Of a stretch of DNA of 64,000 bases, positions 32,254 through 42,198 are shown piece by piece. This DNA comes from Brumimicrobium glaciale. Its GTDB lineage: Bacteria; Bacteroidota; Bacteroidia; Flavobacteriales_D; Crocinitomicaceae. The stretch is taken from contig NZ_SETE01000002.1 of the NCBI RefSeq assembly GCF_004152935.1, positions 1-64,000 of the forward strand, given 5' to 3'. Under the pieces are notes generated by a model that saw only the letters and a list, made by a program, of their open reading frames with translations, did no database searches and was not told the origin of the DNA. The position numbers and the translations under genes are program-made. The first letter of the stretch is position 1. Each line of letters starts with the position of its first letter.

Positions 32254-33042
32254 TTAAATAAATTTCCTCAATAAATAGAAAAAATTATTCCATTCTTTCT
32301 TTACAGCGTAATATTTCAATTTAGTAAACATGAGTTTTTTGAAATATTTTTTTTCAAACTTATTTTTCATTCTGGAAAGATCCACATCTCTAAAAAAAGT
32401 CTTTCGAATATCTAAAACATTTGAATCACTTCTATTTTCAGCTTCAGTTCTGTAAATTGCAGTGACTTTATTCGATTTAATAATTTTATATTTTCTAGCT
32501 AACCGGGTCCACAAATCAATGTCTTCTCCGCGAACAAAATCTTCATTATATTTTTCCGTTTCGAAACATTTTTTTTTGATTACCACGACATCTGTGCACA
32601 CTAGATGTTCTGTAAGTGATTCTTTGAAATAGTCTTCAATTTCATAATCTTCAACACCTGGACGATTAATGATACTTTCTCGAGGTGTTGAATATTCAAA
32701 ACTAGAAGCAAAAAACAAATGATTTGGATACTTTTCTATAAGGTTTACAAATGTTTCTAAATGGTCTTGTTTCCATAAATCATCTGCGTCTAATAAAGCA
32801 ATCCATTCAAATTTAGCTTCTTCAATCCCTCTATTTCTAGCTGCGGATACTCCCTGGTTTTGTTGATGAATTAGTCGGATTCTTTCATCATTAAATACAT
32901 TCATAACCTCAACGCTGTTATCTGTAGAAACATCATTAATAACGACAATTTCTAAATCTTGAAATGATTGATCAAGAACAGATTGAATTGTATTTTTAAT
33001 ACTTAATTCTTTATTGTATAGAGGGATTACAACTGAAAACAT
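32254..33042 (-). CDS. family 2 glycosyltransferase
   Basis: The 262-residue protein is a compact GT-A enzyme: FSVVIPLYNKELSIKNTIQS, DLEIVVINDVSTDNS, AARNRGIEEAKFEWIALLDADD with the metal-binding DADD at about 89, and RGEDIDLWTRLARKYK as the acceptor/base region. It has a basic C-terminal tail for membrane attachment and no transmembrane helix. It inverts configuration and extends the lipid-linked glycan. Its specificity is unknown. Confidence 0.85.
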   Translation of the reverse strand: MFSVVIPLYNKELSIKNTIQSVLDQSFQDLEIVVINDVSTDNSVEVMNVFNDERIRLIHQQNQGVSAARNRGIEEAKFEWIALLDADDLWKQDHLETFVNLIEKYPNHLFFASSFEYSTPRESIINRPGVEDYEIEDYFKESLTEHLVCTDVVVIKKKCFETEKYNEDFVRGEDIDLWTRLARKYKIIKSNKVTAIYRTEAENRSDSNVLDIRKTFFRDVDLSRMKNKFEKKYFKKLMFTKLKYYAVKKEWNNFFYLLRKFI

Positions 33043-33089
33043 GTTTTAATTTAAATAGAAGATTTGAATATTGATGTAATAATTTCAAT

Positions 33090-34523
33090 CTACTTTTCAA
33101 CTAATTTTTTAATTATTTCAACCATGTTTTTTTCAAAAAGGTATATAGCTCCAAAATATATAATTCCAAATACTAGGCTTATAATTCCCATCATTAAAAA
33201 CCCACTATTAATTGAAGAGAATAAGTATTGATGTGTAAAATAGCTCACTACAGCAGCAAAGAATCCGATTATGAAAAGTTTTGAGACATCTTTTATTTGT
33301 TCTGTTAAGTGATAATTAATTAATCGACCACTAAACCACATATTGGACAATGTAAAAACGAAAGTCACGAAAGTTAATGAAGCTACTAAAGCCATAATTC
33401 CAAATGGAAGCGCAATAATAATGATTATAATTCCAAAGACTTTTTGAACGGATTCAATTTTTAGTAGCAAATCGCTTCGTCCTTTTACTTTTAGAATGTT
33501 TAAATTATATGAGCTGATAGGTCTAATTATAGAAGCAATTGCTAAAACTTGAAAGTAGGGTACAGCTGGAAGCCATTTTTCACCAAAGAGAAACATGAAG
33601 AACTCATTTGCTACAATCATCAGTATTAACATTATAGGTATCACAGCAAACAGGACTAGTTTTAATGTTATTCGGTAAGCAGATTTTAGCTGTACATCGT
33701 TCTTTATGTTTGAGAAAAGTGGATATGTTACTTTCCCCATAGCGTGAAAAATCTGTTTCACTGGAAAAAGACGCATATTTTCGGCCTGATTAAAAAATCC
33801 AACCGATGCGGGCGAGAAGAACTTACCAATAACAATACGGTAAGAATCGTTGTAAATAGTGTCTAATAATCCTGAAAGCGTCAATTTATAACCAAAGTTT
33901 AAATGGTATTTAAATCGGCGTTTATTGAAAACTAATGAAGGTCGCCATTTAATAAAAACCCAATTCAATACAACGTATATCATTGATTGTCCTATGTTTC
34001 CAAAAACTAAACTCCAGACACCGTATCCAGAATACGCCATAGTCACTCCAATGATTCCACCTGAAACTGCAGCAGGAATCTGAAGTTTCATTTGTATTTT
34101 AAAATTCATTTCTTTAGTGAGTTTAGCTGTGTGAACAGCAACTAAAGAGAGAATTACAAATGAAAGCGCATAAATGCGAAGTAAGTTTTTTAGAATTTCT
34201 TGACCATAAAATTCGGCAATATAAGGCGCTGCAATGAATGTTAATCCGTAAACAAACGTACTCACCATTAAATTAGTGATGAAAACAGTAGAGTAATCAA
34301 GTTGATCTGGATTCTTAGTACGAATTAAAGAACTAGTCATTCCACCATCCATTAAAGTCTGGCCAATAGAAACGAAAACACTCAACATGGCGATCAGACC
34401 AAAAAGTTCAGGCAACAGCAAACGCGCCAGAATTATTTGAACTCCAAAGGAAATAAACTGAACAATAAATTGCTGAGAGAATGTCCAAATTGCACCGCTG
34501 ACTGCTTGTTTTTTTAAGCTCAT
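33090..34523 (-). CDS. polysaccharide flippase (Wzx/MOP superfamily)
   Basis: The 477-residue protein has about 12-14 predicted membrane helices and starts MSLKKQAVSGAIWTFSQQF, the usual start of the WzxC-like branch, with ARLLLPELFGLIAMLSVF and MDGGMTSSLIR. It moves undecaprenyl-linked oligosaccharide across the inner membrane. It sits between the glucose-1-phosphate thymidylyltransferase and glycosyltransferase genes, as expected for a Wzx/Wzy-type cluster. Confidence 0.88.
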   Translation of the reverse strand: MSLKKQAVSGAIWTFSQQFIVQFISFGVQIILARLLLPELFGLIAMLSVFVSIGQTLMDGGMTSSLIRTKNPDQLDYSTVFITNLMVSTFVYGLTFIAAPYIAEFYGQEILKNLLRIYALSFVILSLVAVHTAKLTKEMNFKIQMKLQIPAAVSGGIIGVTMAYSGYGVWSLVFGNIGQSMIYVVLNWVFIKWRPSLVFNKRRFKYHLNFGYKLTLSGLLDTIYNDSYRIVIGKFFSPASVGFFNQAENMRLFPVKQIFHAMGKVTYPLFSNIKNDVQLKSAYRITLKLVLFAVIPIMLILMIVANEFFMFLFGEKWLPAVPYFQVLAIASIIRPISSYNLNILKVKGRSDLLLKIESVQKVFGIIIIIIALPFGIMALVASLTFVTFVFTLSNMWFSGRLINYHLTEQIKDVSKLFIIGFFAAVVSYFTHQYLFSSINSGFLMMGIISLVFGIIYFGAIYLFEKNMVEIIKKLVEK

Positions 34524-34568
34524 TTAGAAATTAAGAATATTGAATTTTTTAATTTATAATTTAATAAC

Positions 34569-35441
34569 TTACTCTTTAATCAGCTTTCTTAGGTATTCAA
34601 AATAGTTACCTTTCATTCCATAAACCTGATTTAATAATTGCTCTTTTGAGATCCATTTATTGTTATAAGCGATTTCTTCTAAACAAGCGATTTTCAAACC
34701 TGTTCGTTTTTCTATTGCTTTTACAAATTCAGTTGCTTCTGTTAAAGCTTCATGCGTTCCTGTATCTAACCATGCGAATCCTCTGCTTAAGAATTGCATT
34801 CTTAAATTTTCTTGCTTTAAATAATCTAGGTTCACAGAAGTAATTTCAAGTTCTCCTCTATCTGAAGGTTTTACTTGCTTGGCCACTTCAATTACTGAGT
34901 TAGGGTAGAAGTAGAGTCCAACAACAGCAAAATTAGATTTTGGATTTGTTGGTTTTTCTTCGATACTGATTACATTCTTGTTTTCATCAAACTCTGCAAC
35001 GCCGTATCTTTCAGGATCATTTACATAATTCCCGAATATGACCGCCTTTTGTTCTGTTTTCACTGTTTCAACTGCTTCGTTTAAAAGCTTGTTTAAACCA
35101 GCTCCATAAAATATATTATCACCTAAAACAAGACATACATCATCATTTCCAATGAAATCTTCGCCAAGTATAAAAGCTTGTGCCAAACCATCAGGACTCG
35201 GTTGTTCTTTGTATTCTAATTTAATTCCGAATTTACTTCCGTCACCTAATAATCGTTCAAAGTTGGGTAAATCATGCGGTGTAGAAATAATCAACACTTC
35301 TTTAATTCCCGCCAACATCAATACAGATAGCGGATAATAGATCATAGGTTTGTCGTAGATAGGTAATAACTGTTTACTTACAACGTGAGTTAGGGGGTGC
35401 AATCTCGTTCCAGATCCACCGGCTAGGATAATTCCTTTCAT
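34569..35441 (-). CDS. rfbA: glucose-1-phosphate thymidylyltransferase
   Basis: The 290-residue nucleotidylyltransferase starts [18 protein letters not shown], with [27 protein letters not shown] (metal-binding Asp) and [20 protein letters not shown], all close to RmlA/RfbA. It makes dTDP-glucose, the first step towards dTDP-rhamnose and other deoxy sugars. The partner genes rfbB, rfbC and rfbD are not in the window, so the pathway must be completed elsewhere or downstream sugars differ. It is the second gene of the cluster. Confidence 0.93.
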   Translation of the reverse strand: MKGIILAGGSGTRLHPLTHVVSKQLLPIYDKPMIYYPLSVLMLAGIKEVLIISTPHDLPNFERLLGDGSKFGIKLEYKEQPSPDGLAQAFILGEDFIGNDDVCLVLGDNIFYGAGLNKLLNEAVETVKTEQKAVIFGNYVNDPERYGVAEFDENKNVISIEEKPTNPKSNFAVVGLYFYPNSVIEVAKQVKPSDRGELEITSVNLDYLKQENLRMQFLSRGFAWLDTGTHEALTEATEFVKAIEKRTGLKIACLEEIAYNNKWISKEQLLNQVYGMKGNYFEYLRKLIKE

Positions 35442-35794
35442 AAGGTAAATATTTAATAAAGTGAACCAATTTCATTAAAAACTGGCATGGCTTCGCCTTC
35501 ACGAGTCCCAATTGGAATGCATCGCAAAGGCTTAAAATAACATTTGCGAATATAAAGAAATTAGCTGTACCAACAATTTAAGCCTAGGTTTGAATGGCGT
35601 AATTTTGATTATTATGAATGCTTTTTTGAAAGAAACTGTGATCTATTGATTTGAGAATAACTAGAAAGTGATTTGAACCACTATTTAAACCAGAAAATAA
35701 GGTTGGAATTTGCTATTCATTGAAGCGTTCAATTGCAAAATGAGAATTAACAAGAGGGATGAAAAAAGTCGAAATACTTACCTAGAAAAATTAA
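35442..35794. other. 353-bp intergenic gap within the polysaccharide cluster
   Basis: I see no gene, strong hairpin or repeat here. It separates the undecaprenyl-phosphate transferase gene from rfbA and may hold the promoter of the rfbA-led run. Confidence 0.5.
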
Positions 35795-36961
35795 CTATGC
35801 TTCTGAATTACTTTGTTGTGCAGCAGTTCTTTGCTTTCTAATATTGCGAAGTTTTATTCTCAAGAACCAACTTGATTTGTTGATAATAAAGAAAAACAAA
35901 GTCAGAAGAATCAGAAGTAGAATAAAGAAAGTCAATAAAATCCAGTTACTGGTTGTTATCGCAAGAAAAGAGATTAAGATAATGACTAAGAAGTTAGAAA
36001 CTCCTAAGACGAAACTAGCTTTTCTGTGTGAGATATTAAACTTATCAATTATAATGTGATGTATATGTGATCTGTCGGGCTTAAATGGATTTTTCTTTTT
36101 AACGATTCGTATCATGAAAACACGAACAGTATCAAAAAATGGAATGATCAAAATGGCACCTGTTACAATTGGAAGATTCTCACCTCTAATAGGCAATCTA
36201 GCGATGTCAGAAGGATCAAGTGCTAAAAATGATATAGCCATTACCCCAAGCATAAAACCAAGAATCATTGACCCTGTGTCACCCATGAAAATCTTTTGGG
36301 TAGAAGATAAGTTGAATCTTAAATATGCTAATAGTGTTCCTATCATTACGATACAAACAGAAAATAGGAAAATGTGATTAATTACATAAAAGGCAAATCC
36401 AAAAGCCGCAAACATTATAATAGATGCAGATGCAGCCAAACCATCAATTCCATCAATCAAGTTAATTGCATTAATGACAGCGACAAGAATAAATACAGCA
36501 ATCGCACCGGCTAAAATAGGATTCAGATCTTCAATTCCCATAAAACCATATAATGTATTGATGGTTTTACTGTAATGATAAACAAAAAGAACTGCGGCAA
36601 TTGTTTGAGCGAGAAGTTTAGAAAGTGGTGCTATAACTAAGATGTCATCTTTTAGTCCAACAATAAAAAGAATTGTTAAACCAGGAATAAGCGCGATTAT
36701 AATATTACTAGGGTCGTAAACATCATTTTTTGCATCTAGACCTAAATATTCTGTAGATGCAATAAAGTAAAATGAAATCATGAGTACAACAAAGAAAGCT
36801 ATTCCTCCTAAGTTTGGAATTGGAACATCATGAGAAGAACGATTATTAGGTTCTGCAGCTAGATTTTTACTTAGCATTAATGTTCTAATTTTAGGTGTTA
36901 AGTAGTTACAAACTAAAAAAGAACAAATAAAAAGAAGGGTGGAATAAATTAAAAAGTTCAT
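35795..36961 (-). CDS. undecaprenyl-phosphate sugar-1-phosphate transferase (WecA/TagO-like)
   Basis: The 388-residue polytopic protein has about 11 helices and the MraY/WecA family motifs: NLGGIAFF near the N-terminus, GLKDDILVIAPLSKLLAQ (the DD pair), NAINLIDGIDGLA, FMGDTGSMILGF, and the histidine-rich cytoplasmic loop KPDRSHIHHIIID. It transfers a HexNAc-1-phosphate, usually GlcNAc, to undecaprenyl phosphate. It is upstream of the cluster and so offers a second initiation route beside the PglC-type enzyme at 25867. It ends with a basic tail. Confidence 0.9.
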   Translation of the reverse strand: MNFLIYSTLLFICSFLVCNYLTPKIRTLMLSKNLAAEPNNRSSHDVPIPNLGGIAFFVVLMISFYFIASTEYLGLDAKNDVYDPSNIIIALIPGLTILFIVGLKDDILVIAPLSKLLAQTIAAVLFVYHYSKTINTLYGFMGIEDLNPILAGAIAVFILVAVINAINLIDGIDGLAASASIIMFAAFGFAFYVINHIFLFSVCIVMIGTLLAYLRFNLSSTQKIFMGDTGSMILGFMLGVMAISFLALDPSDIARLPIRGENLPIVTGAILIIPFFDTVRVFMIRIVKKKNPFKPDRSHIHHIIIDKFNISHRKASFVLGVSNFLVIILISFLAITTSNWILLTFFILLLILLTLFFFIINKSSWFLRIKLRNIRKQRTAAQQSNSEA

Positions 36962-37158
36962 TATCGTTACTTTAAATACTGTATAGTTTAAGTCTTTTAT
37001 CTGTTTTCATTCTATTTATTAAAATTCTAAAACGTTAATCATCAGTATATTTTCAATTTAAGATTAAACAAAAGTAGCATAAACTATTCTAAAAAAGTAT
37101 TTTATTCTTTGCTTTTATTACAATTTTCACTTATTACAACAATTTTTAATGATTCTAA

Positions 37159-37836
37159 TTAAAAATCTAATATATCAGGACGACGTTCTTTTGTTCTTCG
37201 GTAAGCTTCCTGCTCGCGGTATTCTTCAATTTTCTTAAAGTTTCCAGAAAGCAAAACCTCAGGTACTTTTAGCCCTTTATACTCTGCTGGACGTGTATAA
37301 ATTGGTGGAGAAAGTAAGTTGTCTTGAAAACTATCGGTTAAAGCGGAAGTTTCGTCATTTAATACACCAGGCAATAAACGAATGATACTATCAGCGACAA
37401 CTGCAGCAGCTAATTCGCCACCAGAAAGGACATAAGATCCAATTGAAATCTCACGAGTAATAAACAATTCTCTGATGCGTTCATCAACTCCTTTATAGTG
37501 TCCACAAAGTAAAATTATATTTTTAACTCTGCTCAGTTGATTGGCAGCTGCTTGCTCAAAAAGTTCTCCATCTGGGGTCATATAAATGATTTCGTCGTAT
37601 TCTCTTTGAGATTGAAGTTCTTCTATACAGGCTGCAATGGGTTGAATTGACATTACCATTCCTGCGCCACCACCATATTGATAGTCATCTACGTTTTTGT
37701 GCTTGTCGGTAGAATAATCACGGATATTATGAATATGTACTTCGGCAAGCCCTTTATCTTTAGCGCGTTGCAAAATTGAATGACTGAATGGACCTTCCAA
37801 TAAATCAGGAACAACAGTTAAAATATCGATTCTCAT
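37159..37836 (-). CDS. trmD: tRNA (guanine-37-N1)-methyltransferase
   Basis: The 225-residue protein is full length for Trm[46 protein letters not shown], and the trefoil-knot AdoMet site [16 protein letters not shown], followed by [14 protein letters not shown]. It methylates G37 next to the anticodon and prevents frameshifting. In this genome it stands apart from rpsP/rimM/rplS, which are its neighbours in many bacteria. Confidence 0.95.
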   Translation of the reverse strand: MRIDILTVVPDLLEGPFSHSILQRAKDKGLAEVHIHNIRDYSTDKHKNVDDYQYGGGAGMVMSIQPIAACIEELQSQREYDEIIYMTPDGELFEQAAANQLSRVKNIILLCGHYKGVDERIRELFITREISIGSYVLSGGELAAAVVADSIIRLLPGVLNDETSALTDSFQDNLLSPPIYTRPAEYKGLKVPEVLLSGNFKKIEEYREQEAYRRTKERRPDILDF

Positions 37837-37908
37837 GATGCAAAAGTAAGGAATTATGAATTATCAAAGACTATTAATTTTAGAGAAGCTAGAAAGAGGT
37901 AATTAAGG

Positions 37909-38200
37909 GTTACGCAGAGGTTCGCGGAGGAGCGGAGATTCGCAAAGAAGAGGAAAGGGAGAAATGAGTCAAGGTTTGAGGAGATGTGTAAGAGGAAGAA
38001 AAAGAATTACGCAGAGGTTCGCGGAGGAGCAGAGATTCGCAAAGAAGAGGAAAGGAAGAAATGTGTCAAGGTTTGAGGAGATGTGTAAGAGGAAGAATTA
38101 CGCAGAGGTTCGCAGGAGGAGCAGAGATTCGCAAAGAAGAGGAAAGGAAGAAATGTGTCAAGGTTTGAGGAGATGTGTAAGAGGAAGAAAAAGAATTACG
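37909..38200. repeat. tandem repeat, three units of about 91-98 bp
   Basis: Units start at TACGCAGAGG (37911, 38008, 38099), giving spacings of 97, 91 and 98 bp, with the start of a fourth unit (TACGCGG) at 38197. Units are nearly identical: TTCGCGGAGGAGC, GATTCGCAAAGAAGAGG, GTCAAGGTTTGAGGAG. Differences are a 6-bp AAAAAG gain or loss and single bases. A 93-codon frame runs through it only because the purine-rich repeat lacks stops. Confidence 0.85.
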
Positions 38201-38427
38201 CGGATTTTTGTTGTGGAGGTTTCGCAAAGCAAGAATTTAAAATGAAGAAATGTTTAAGGCTTTCAGATTCACAAATAATAAAAGAGATTAGTTTTTAACT
38301 TTTAGTAATAATTCGTAATTGTCAATTGTCAATTCGTAATTGACTTTTAAGGAGTATTAACATTTGGTTTTTTATAACAACTTTTCATTTTGAAATATTG
38401 AAGGGCATTCTGATTTATCTTTGTAAT
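38201..38427. other. gap before the transglutaminase-like gene
   Basis: Holds a low-complexity stretch of TCAATTCGTAATTG-type units (38308-38345), also seen near 20662 and 39317. A TATCTTTG at 38417-38424 matches the Bacteroidota -7 element, only 4 bp before the proposed GTG start. Confidence 0.45.
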
Positions 38428-39315
38428 GTGATAACAAAAACTTCGATACACGCCTTAATTAAGCTGATGGATGATCCTGACCAGATGGTTGTGGAGCATG
38501 CGAGGGGAAGATTATTAGAGTATGGGGAAGATATCATTCCAAATCTTGAACACTTAGAAGACGATTGTTTAACTTATCCAATTCAATTGGAAAACATCTC
38601 CGTTGTTTTGGATGCCTTGCGTTTTAAACGTATTAAAAATTCTTTACATTCTTGGTTGAAATCAGAGGATAAAAGTTTAATGCAAGCCGTTTACACAATT
38701 TGTACATATCAATATCCAGATTTAACAATTGAAGATTTTACTTCAAACTTTCAAAACTTAAGACATCAATGCTGGATGGAAATTAACTCTAGACAAACAA
38801 GTTTTGAGAAAGTTGATGCGATTAATAAAGTGTTTTTTGATGTTTTCGATTTTGTAAGAGTTAACGAAGTTCCTCATTCACCATTTGAGATTTTTGTAAA
38901 TTCTGTTATGGAAAGTAGAGAAGGGACAGATATTTCTTTGGGATTGATTTATAGTCTGATTGCTCAATCACTAGATATTCCGATCTATGGCGTGACCACC
39001 ATGAACAATAGAGCACCATTTCTCTTGGCATTTATGGATAAAGATAATTTGTTGCCTATTTTGGATTGGGGAATTGAAAATAATGGTGTCTTATTCTACA
39101 TTGGTGTTGGTACTAAAGGTTTGATTATTGATCCTAAACAATTGAAAGAAGCTTATCTTTCTGAAGGGTTACCGCAAAATAGAGCGCAATTTGAACCATC
39201 ACCAAATTCAATGATCATTAAGAAATATTTAAAGGATATTAAAAGAAGTTATTCCAATCAGGCTCAGTTTAGATACAAGTTGAGAGATTTGGAGGAACTT
39301 TTGGAATTGTTTTAA
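38428..39315 (+). CDS. transglutaminase-like protein (SirB1 N-terminal/core 2 type)
   Basis: From the GTG at 38428 the protein has 295 residues. It begins MITKTSIHALIKLMDDPDQM, a HEAT-like helical region (about 1-90), and continues with the transglutaminase-like core 2 domain (about 95-250): DISLGLIYSLIAQSLDIPIYGVTTMN and NRAPFLLAFMD. The catalytic Cys and His of true transglutaminases are not evident in the usual positions. Proteins of this type in other bacteria sit near prfA/hemK and are of unknown function. A TTG at 38398 could extend it by ten residues, but a -7-like element lies inside that stretch. Confidence 0.7.
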   Translation: MITKTSIHALIKLMDDPDQMVVEHARGRLLEYGEDIIPNLEHLEDDCLTYPIQLENISVVLDALRFKRIKNSLHSWLKSEDKSLMQAVYTICTYQYPDLTIEDFTSNFQNLRHQCWMEINSRQTSFEKVDAINKVFFDVFDFVRVNEVPHSPFEIFVNSVMESREGTDISLGLIYSLIAQSLDIPIYGVTTMNNRAPFLLAFMDKDNLLPILDWGIENNGVLFYIGVGTKGLIIDPKQLKEAYLSEGLPQNRAQFEPSPNSMIIKKYLKDIKRSYSNQAQFRYKLRDLEELLELF

Positions 39316-39622
39316 GACAATTACGAATTCTCAATTACGAATTATTCGAATTGATTTACAATCAGTACTTATAAAAATCAGTGTAAATCTGCGTTCGAAG
39401 ATCAGCGTCATTCCGATTGAAATACGGGACAATATTCCGCCTTTCAATACAGCGTCCTATCTAGATTCAATTAACGCTTTATAATCTGATTTTTTTTATC
39501 AAAACTTATATATTCATCAATAATTCCAACTTGATTTATCAATTTCAAACATAACTTATTTAAACCAAAAAAAAATGACGACCAATTCGATCGTCATTCT
39601 AATATTACAATTTTTCAGGATA
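39316..39622. other. 307-bp gap with repeat fragments and a terminator
   Basis: Starts with ACAATTACGAATTCTC-type low-complexity sequence. It contains a partial GTCATTCCG repeat near 39407 and ends with the terminator at 39566-39598. No gene is visible. Confidence 0.5.
39566..39598 (-). terminator. terminator after the beta-barrel gene
   Basis: AATGACGA (39574-39581) pairs with TCGTCATT (39591-39598). On the minus strand a run of nine T residues follows the stem. Confidence 0.8.
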
Positions 39623-40459
39623 CTAAAAAGTCCAGCTCAAACCTGCTGAGAACGGCATATAATCTGGGCCTTTACCTGACTCAAATAATCCATTTAGTCC
39701 GTAGTTAGCGAAAACGTTAAAGTCTCCAACTCCTACGCGAACACTAGCATCTATAAGGAAAGGATTCAAATGATAATGTCCTCTTTCAATGTCTTTTCTT
39801 TTTTGGTCTTTTGAGACATATTTTTGTTTTAATCGAGAACCAATTCTATAATTTACAATTGCTCCAACAGAAACATGGAAACTTTTATTAGGATCTTTTC
39901 CTGGCATGATGGACAAAAATAATGGAACAGAAATATATGATGTGTTAAAATAATTCTTATCGAATGACTTTAAACTGTCAATTGAGTTGAAAATTGTTGT
40001 GTCATTGAACGATAAGGTTGAATTCGTTGATTTGAAGGCGTATCTATTAAATCGAAAACCTAATCCTGTATAGAATCTAACTTTTTCTGTTCCTCCAATA
40101 CGTGTGTTGAATTCGAATAGATTAAGATTAAATAGAAAACTTTTCGCGTAATCTAATTCTAAATATACGTTAGCAGGATCATTGTTGATTCCAAAATTAT
40201 TATCAGTGAAATATCCATTTACTCCAAATTCTAATCCTCTCCATTGGTTTACATCCCACTTTTTATCATTTTCAAAATCCCCATTAATTGTTGAAATTGA
40301 GTCGCAATCATTTCCAGATGAAATAGTAATGACTTTACCTTTAAATGAAATTGTAGTTTTTTCTTGTTCCTGTTCTTTTTTATTTTCTTCTTCCTCTTTC
40401 TGAGAGAATGAAAATGTCGCAACTGAAAGTGCTAAAATAAATGTAATTGTTCTTTTCAT
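39623..40459 (-). CDS. outer membrane beta-barrel protein
   Basis: The 278-residue protein has a signal peptide (1-19, ending ATFSFSQ) and a Glu/Lys/Gln-rich linker (20-35). Repeated amphipathic strands follow (LEFGVNGYFTDN, FYTGLGFRFNRYAFK, ISVPLFLSIMPG, FHVSVGAIVNYRIGS), and it ends with an aromatic last strand (MPFSAGLSWTF). This is the usual form of PorT-like/outer-membrane-protein-beta-brl proteins of Bacteroidota. No ligand can be assigned. It stands alone with its own terminator. Confidence 0.72.
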   Translation of the reverse strand: MKRTITFILALSVATFSFSQKEEEENKKEQEQEKTTISFKGKVITISSGNDCDSISTINGDFENDKKWDVNQWRGLEFGVNGYFTDNNFGINNDPANVYLELDYAKSFLFNLNLFEFNTRIGGTEKVRFYTGLGFRFNRYAFKSTNSTLSFNDTTIFNSIDSLKSFDKNYFNTSYISVPLFLSIMPGKDPNKSFHVSVGAIVNYRIGSRLKQKYVSKDQKRKDIERGHYHLNPFLIDASVRVGVGDFNVFANYGLNGLFESGKGPDYMPFSAGLSWTF

Positions 40460-40782
40460 GATTTTTAGTTTTGTTTGTTAGTAGGACGATTAACTATTTG
40501 ATTTGTTACAGTGATAAATAAAATAACTTTTCTTTTGAACTCACCCTCCAGAAGAAATTAGTTACCGTCGTCTGGTTTTATTTTGGCTAGTCCCATATAG
40601 AACCAATAAAAATAAGTGTAATAATAACAAATTCTTAAATCTTTAAATCCTTGAATAATCCTTGAATAATCCTTGAATCCTTGGATAAATTAAAGAATTT
40701 GAAGGAATAAACCTCTAGAGTTGACCAAACATTATTATTTTAGCATTCCTAATCATTAATAATCAAATAAAAATTAAGAAAC
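40460..40782. other. 323-bp gap with a short tandem repeat
   Basis: Contains TCCTTGAATAA repeated from 40648 (about 2.7 units of 11 bp, then TCCTTGG). No gene is visible. The region should hold divergent promoters for the barrel gene and the phosphohexomutase operon. Confidence 0.5.
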
Positions 40783-42195
40783 GTGATAGATAAAATAAAA
40801 TTCGGAACGGATGGCTGGAGAGCAGTTATCGGAGATACTTATACAGTTAGAAATGTTGCGCGTGTTGCAGAAGGAACTGCAAAATGGGTAAAAAGTCAGT
40901 CAGATGAACCAAGCATAGTTATTGGTCATGATTGTCGTTTCAACGGTAAATTATTCATGGAAACAGCAATTAAAGTTTACCTGCATCATGGAATCAAGGT
41001 GTATTTTGCTGATGGATTCGTTTCGACTCCTATGGTTTCTATGGGAACAAAACAATACAACGCAAATATCGGAGTAGTTTTAACTGCTTCTCATAATCCA
41101 CCATCTTACGGAGGATATAAATTGAAATCTAATTTTGGTGGACCACTTTTGCCAGACAAAATTCAAGAAGTTGAAGATTTAATTCCAGATACAACTGACG
41201 ATAAAATTTTGTCAATTGATTTAGATAAAGCAATTGCAGACAAAAGATTAATTCAAGTTGATTTAGAAAAAACTTATATTGATGCAGTAAAGGCAAATTT
41301 CGATATTGAAGCAATTAAGAAGTCAGGATTAAGATTGGCTTTTGATGCAATGTACGGATCAGGTCAAAATGTATTGAAACCATTATTTCCAGACATGGCA
41401 ATGTTGCATTGTGAGAATAATCCTGGATTTATGGGGCAAGCTCCAGAGCCAATTGCTAAGAATTTAAAAGAATTAGAAGCATTCATCAAAGCGGATGGAA
41501 ATATCGACGCGGCTTTAGCAACGGATGGTGATGCAGACAGAATAGGATTGTACGGAAAAGATGGTGAATTCATCGATTCGCACCACATCATTTTACTTTT
41601 GATTCACTACATGGTGAAATATAAAGGAATGACTGGAAAGGTTGTAACAGCATTTAGTTGTTCTCCTAAAATCGCTAAAATGTGTGAACATTATGGTTTA
41701 GATCACCAAACGGTAAAAATTGGTTTTAAGCACATTGCTGGAATCATGATTGAAGAAGATGTTTTATTAGGTGGAGAAGAATCTGGTGGAATTGCAACGA
41801 AAGGACACATTCCAGAACGTGATGGAATTTGGATGGGAATGATCATCTGGGAATTCATGGCGAAATCAGGGAAATCTCTTGAATCGCTAATTGATGAAGT
41901 GTATGAAATCGTTGGAGCTTTCAAATTCGAAAGAAGCGATTTACATATTAATGAAGAATTGAAACAAGAAATTATAGCGAATTGTGAAAACAACGTTTAT
42001 ACATCTTTTGGAAAATATAACGTGGAGAAAGTGGAGACCATTGACGGTTTCAAATTTTTCCTTCCGAATGACAGCTGGGTGATGATTCGTCCTTCTGGAA
42101 CGGAGCCAGTACTTAGAGTTTATGCAGAAGCAATCGATTTAGATGAAGTGCGCAGAATTTTAAGTGCTACTGAAGCGACATTACTTAAGAAATAG
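40783..42195 (+). CDS. phosphoglucomutase/phosphomannomutase family protein
   Basis: The 470-residue protein begins at a GTG (MIDKIKFGTDGWRAVIGDTY). It has all four alpha-D-phosphohexomutase motifs: the phosphoserine loop TASHNPPSYGGYK (about 105), the metal loop DGDADRIG (about 248), the sugar-binding GEESGG (about 330) and the phosphate-binding RPSGTEPVLRVY (about 435). It interconverts hexose 1- and 6-phosphates for glycan and central metabolism. GlmM, which starts differently, is less likely. It is followed after 3 bp by aroC. Confidence 0.88.
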   Translation: MIDKIKFGTDGWRAVIGDTYTVRNVARVAEGTAKWVKSQSDEPSIVIGHDCRFNGKLFMETAIKVYLHHGIKVYFADGFVSTPMVSMGTKQYNANIGVVLTASHNPPSYGGYKLKSNFGGPLLPDKIQEVEDLIPDTTDDKILSIDLDKAIADKRLIQVDLEKTYIDAVKANFDIEAIKKSGLRLAFDAMYGSGQNVLKPLFPDMAMLHCENNPGFMGQAPEPIAKNLKELEAFIKADGNIDAALATDGDADRIGLYGKDGEFIDSHHIILLLIHYMVKYKGMTGKVVTAFSCSPKIAKMCEHYGLDHQTVKIGFKHIAGIMIEEDVLLGGEESGGIATKGHIPERDGIWMGMIIWEFMAKSGKSLESLIDEVYEIVGAFKFERSDLHINEELKQEIIANCENNVYTSFGKYNVEKVETIDGFKFFLPNDSWVMIRPSGTEPVLRVYAEAIDLDEVRRILSATEATLLKK

Positions 42196-42198
42196 TAG

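Noticed and set aside
37909-38200. possible CRISPR array
   Set aside because: Unit length is about 95 bp with no unique spacers between short repeats, and no cas genes are present.
37964-38245. 93-codon plus-strand frame rich in Arg/Lys/Glu
   Set aside because: It is read entirely from the tandem repeat, repeats itself, has no start context, and only stays open because the units are purine-rich.
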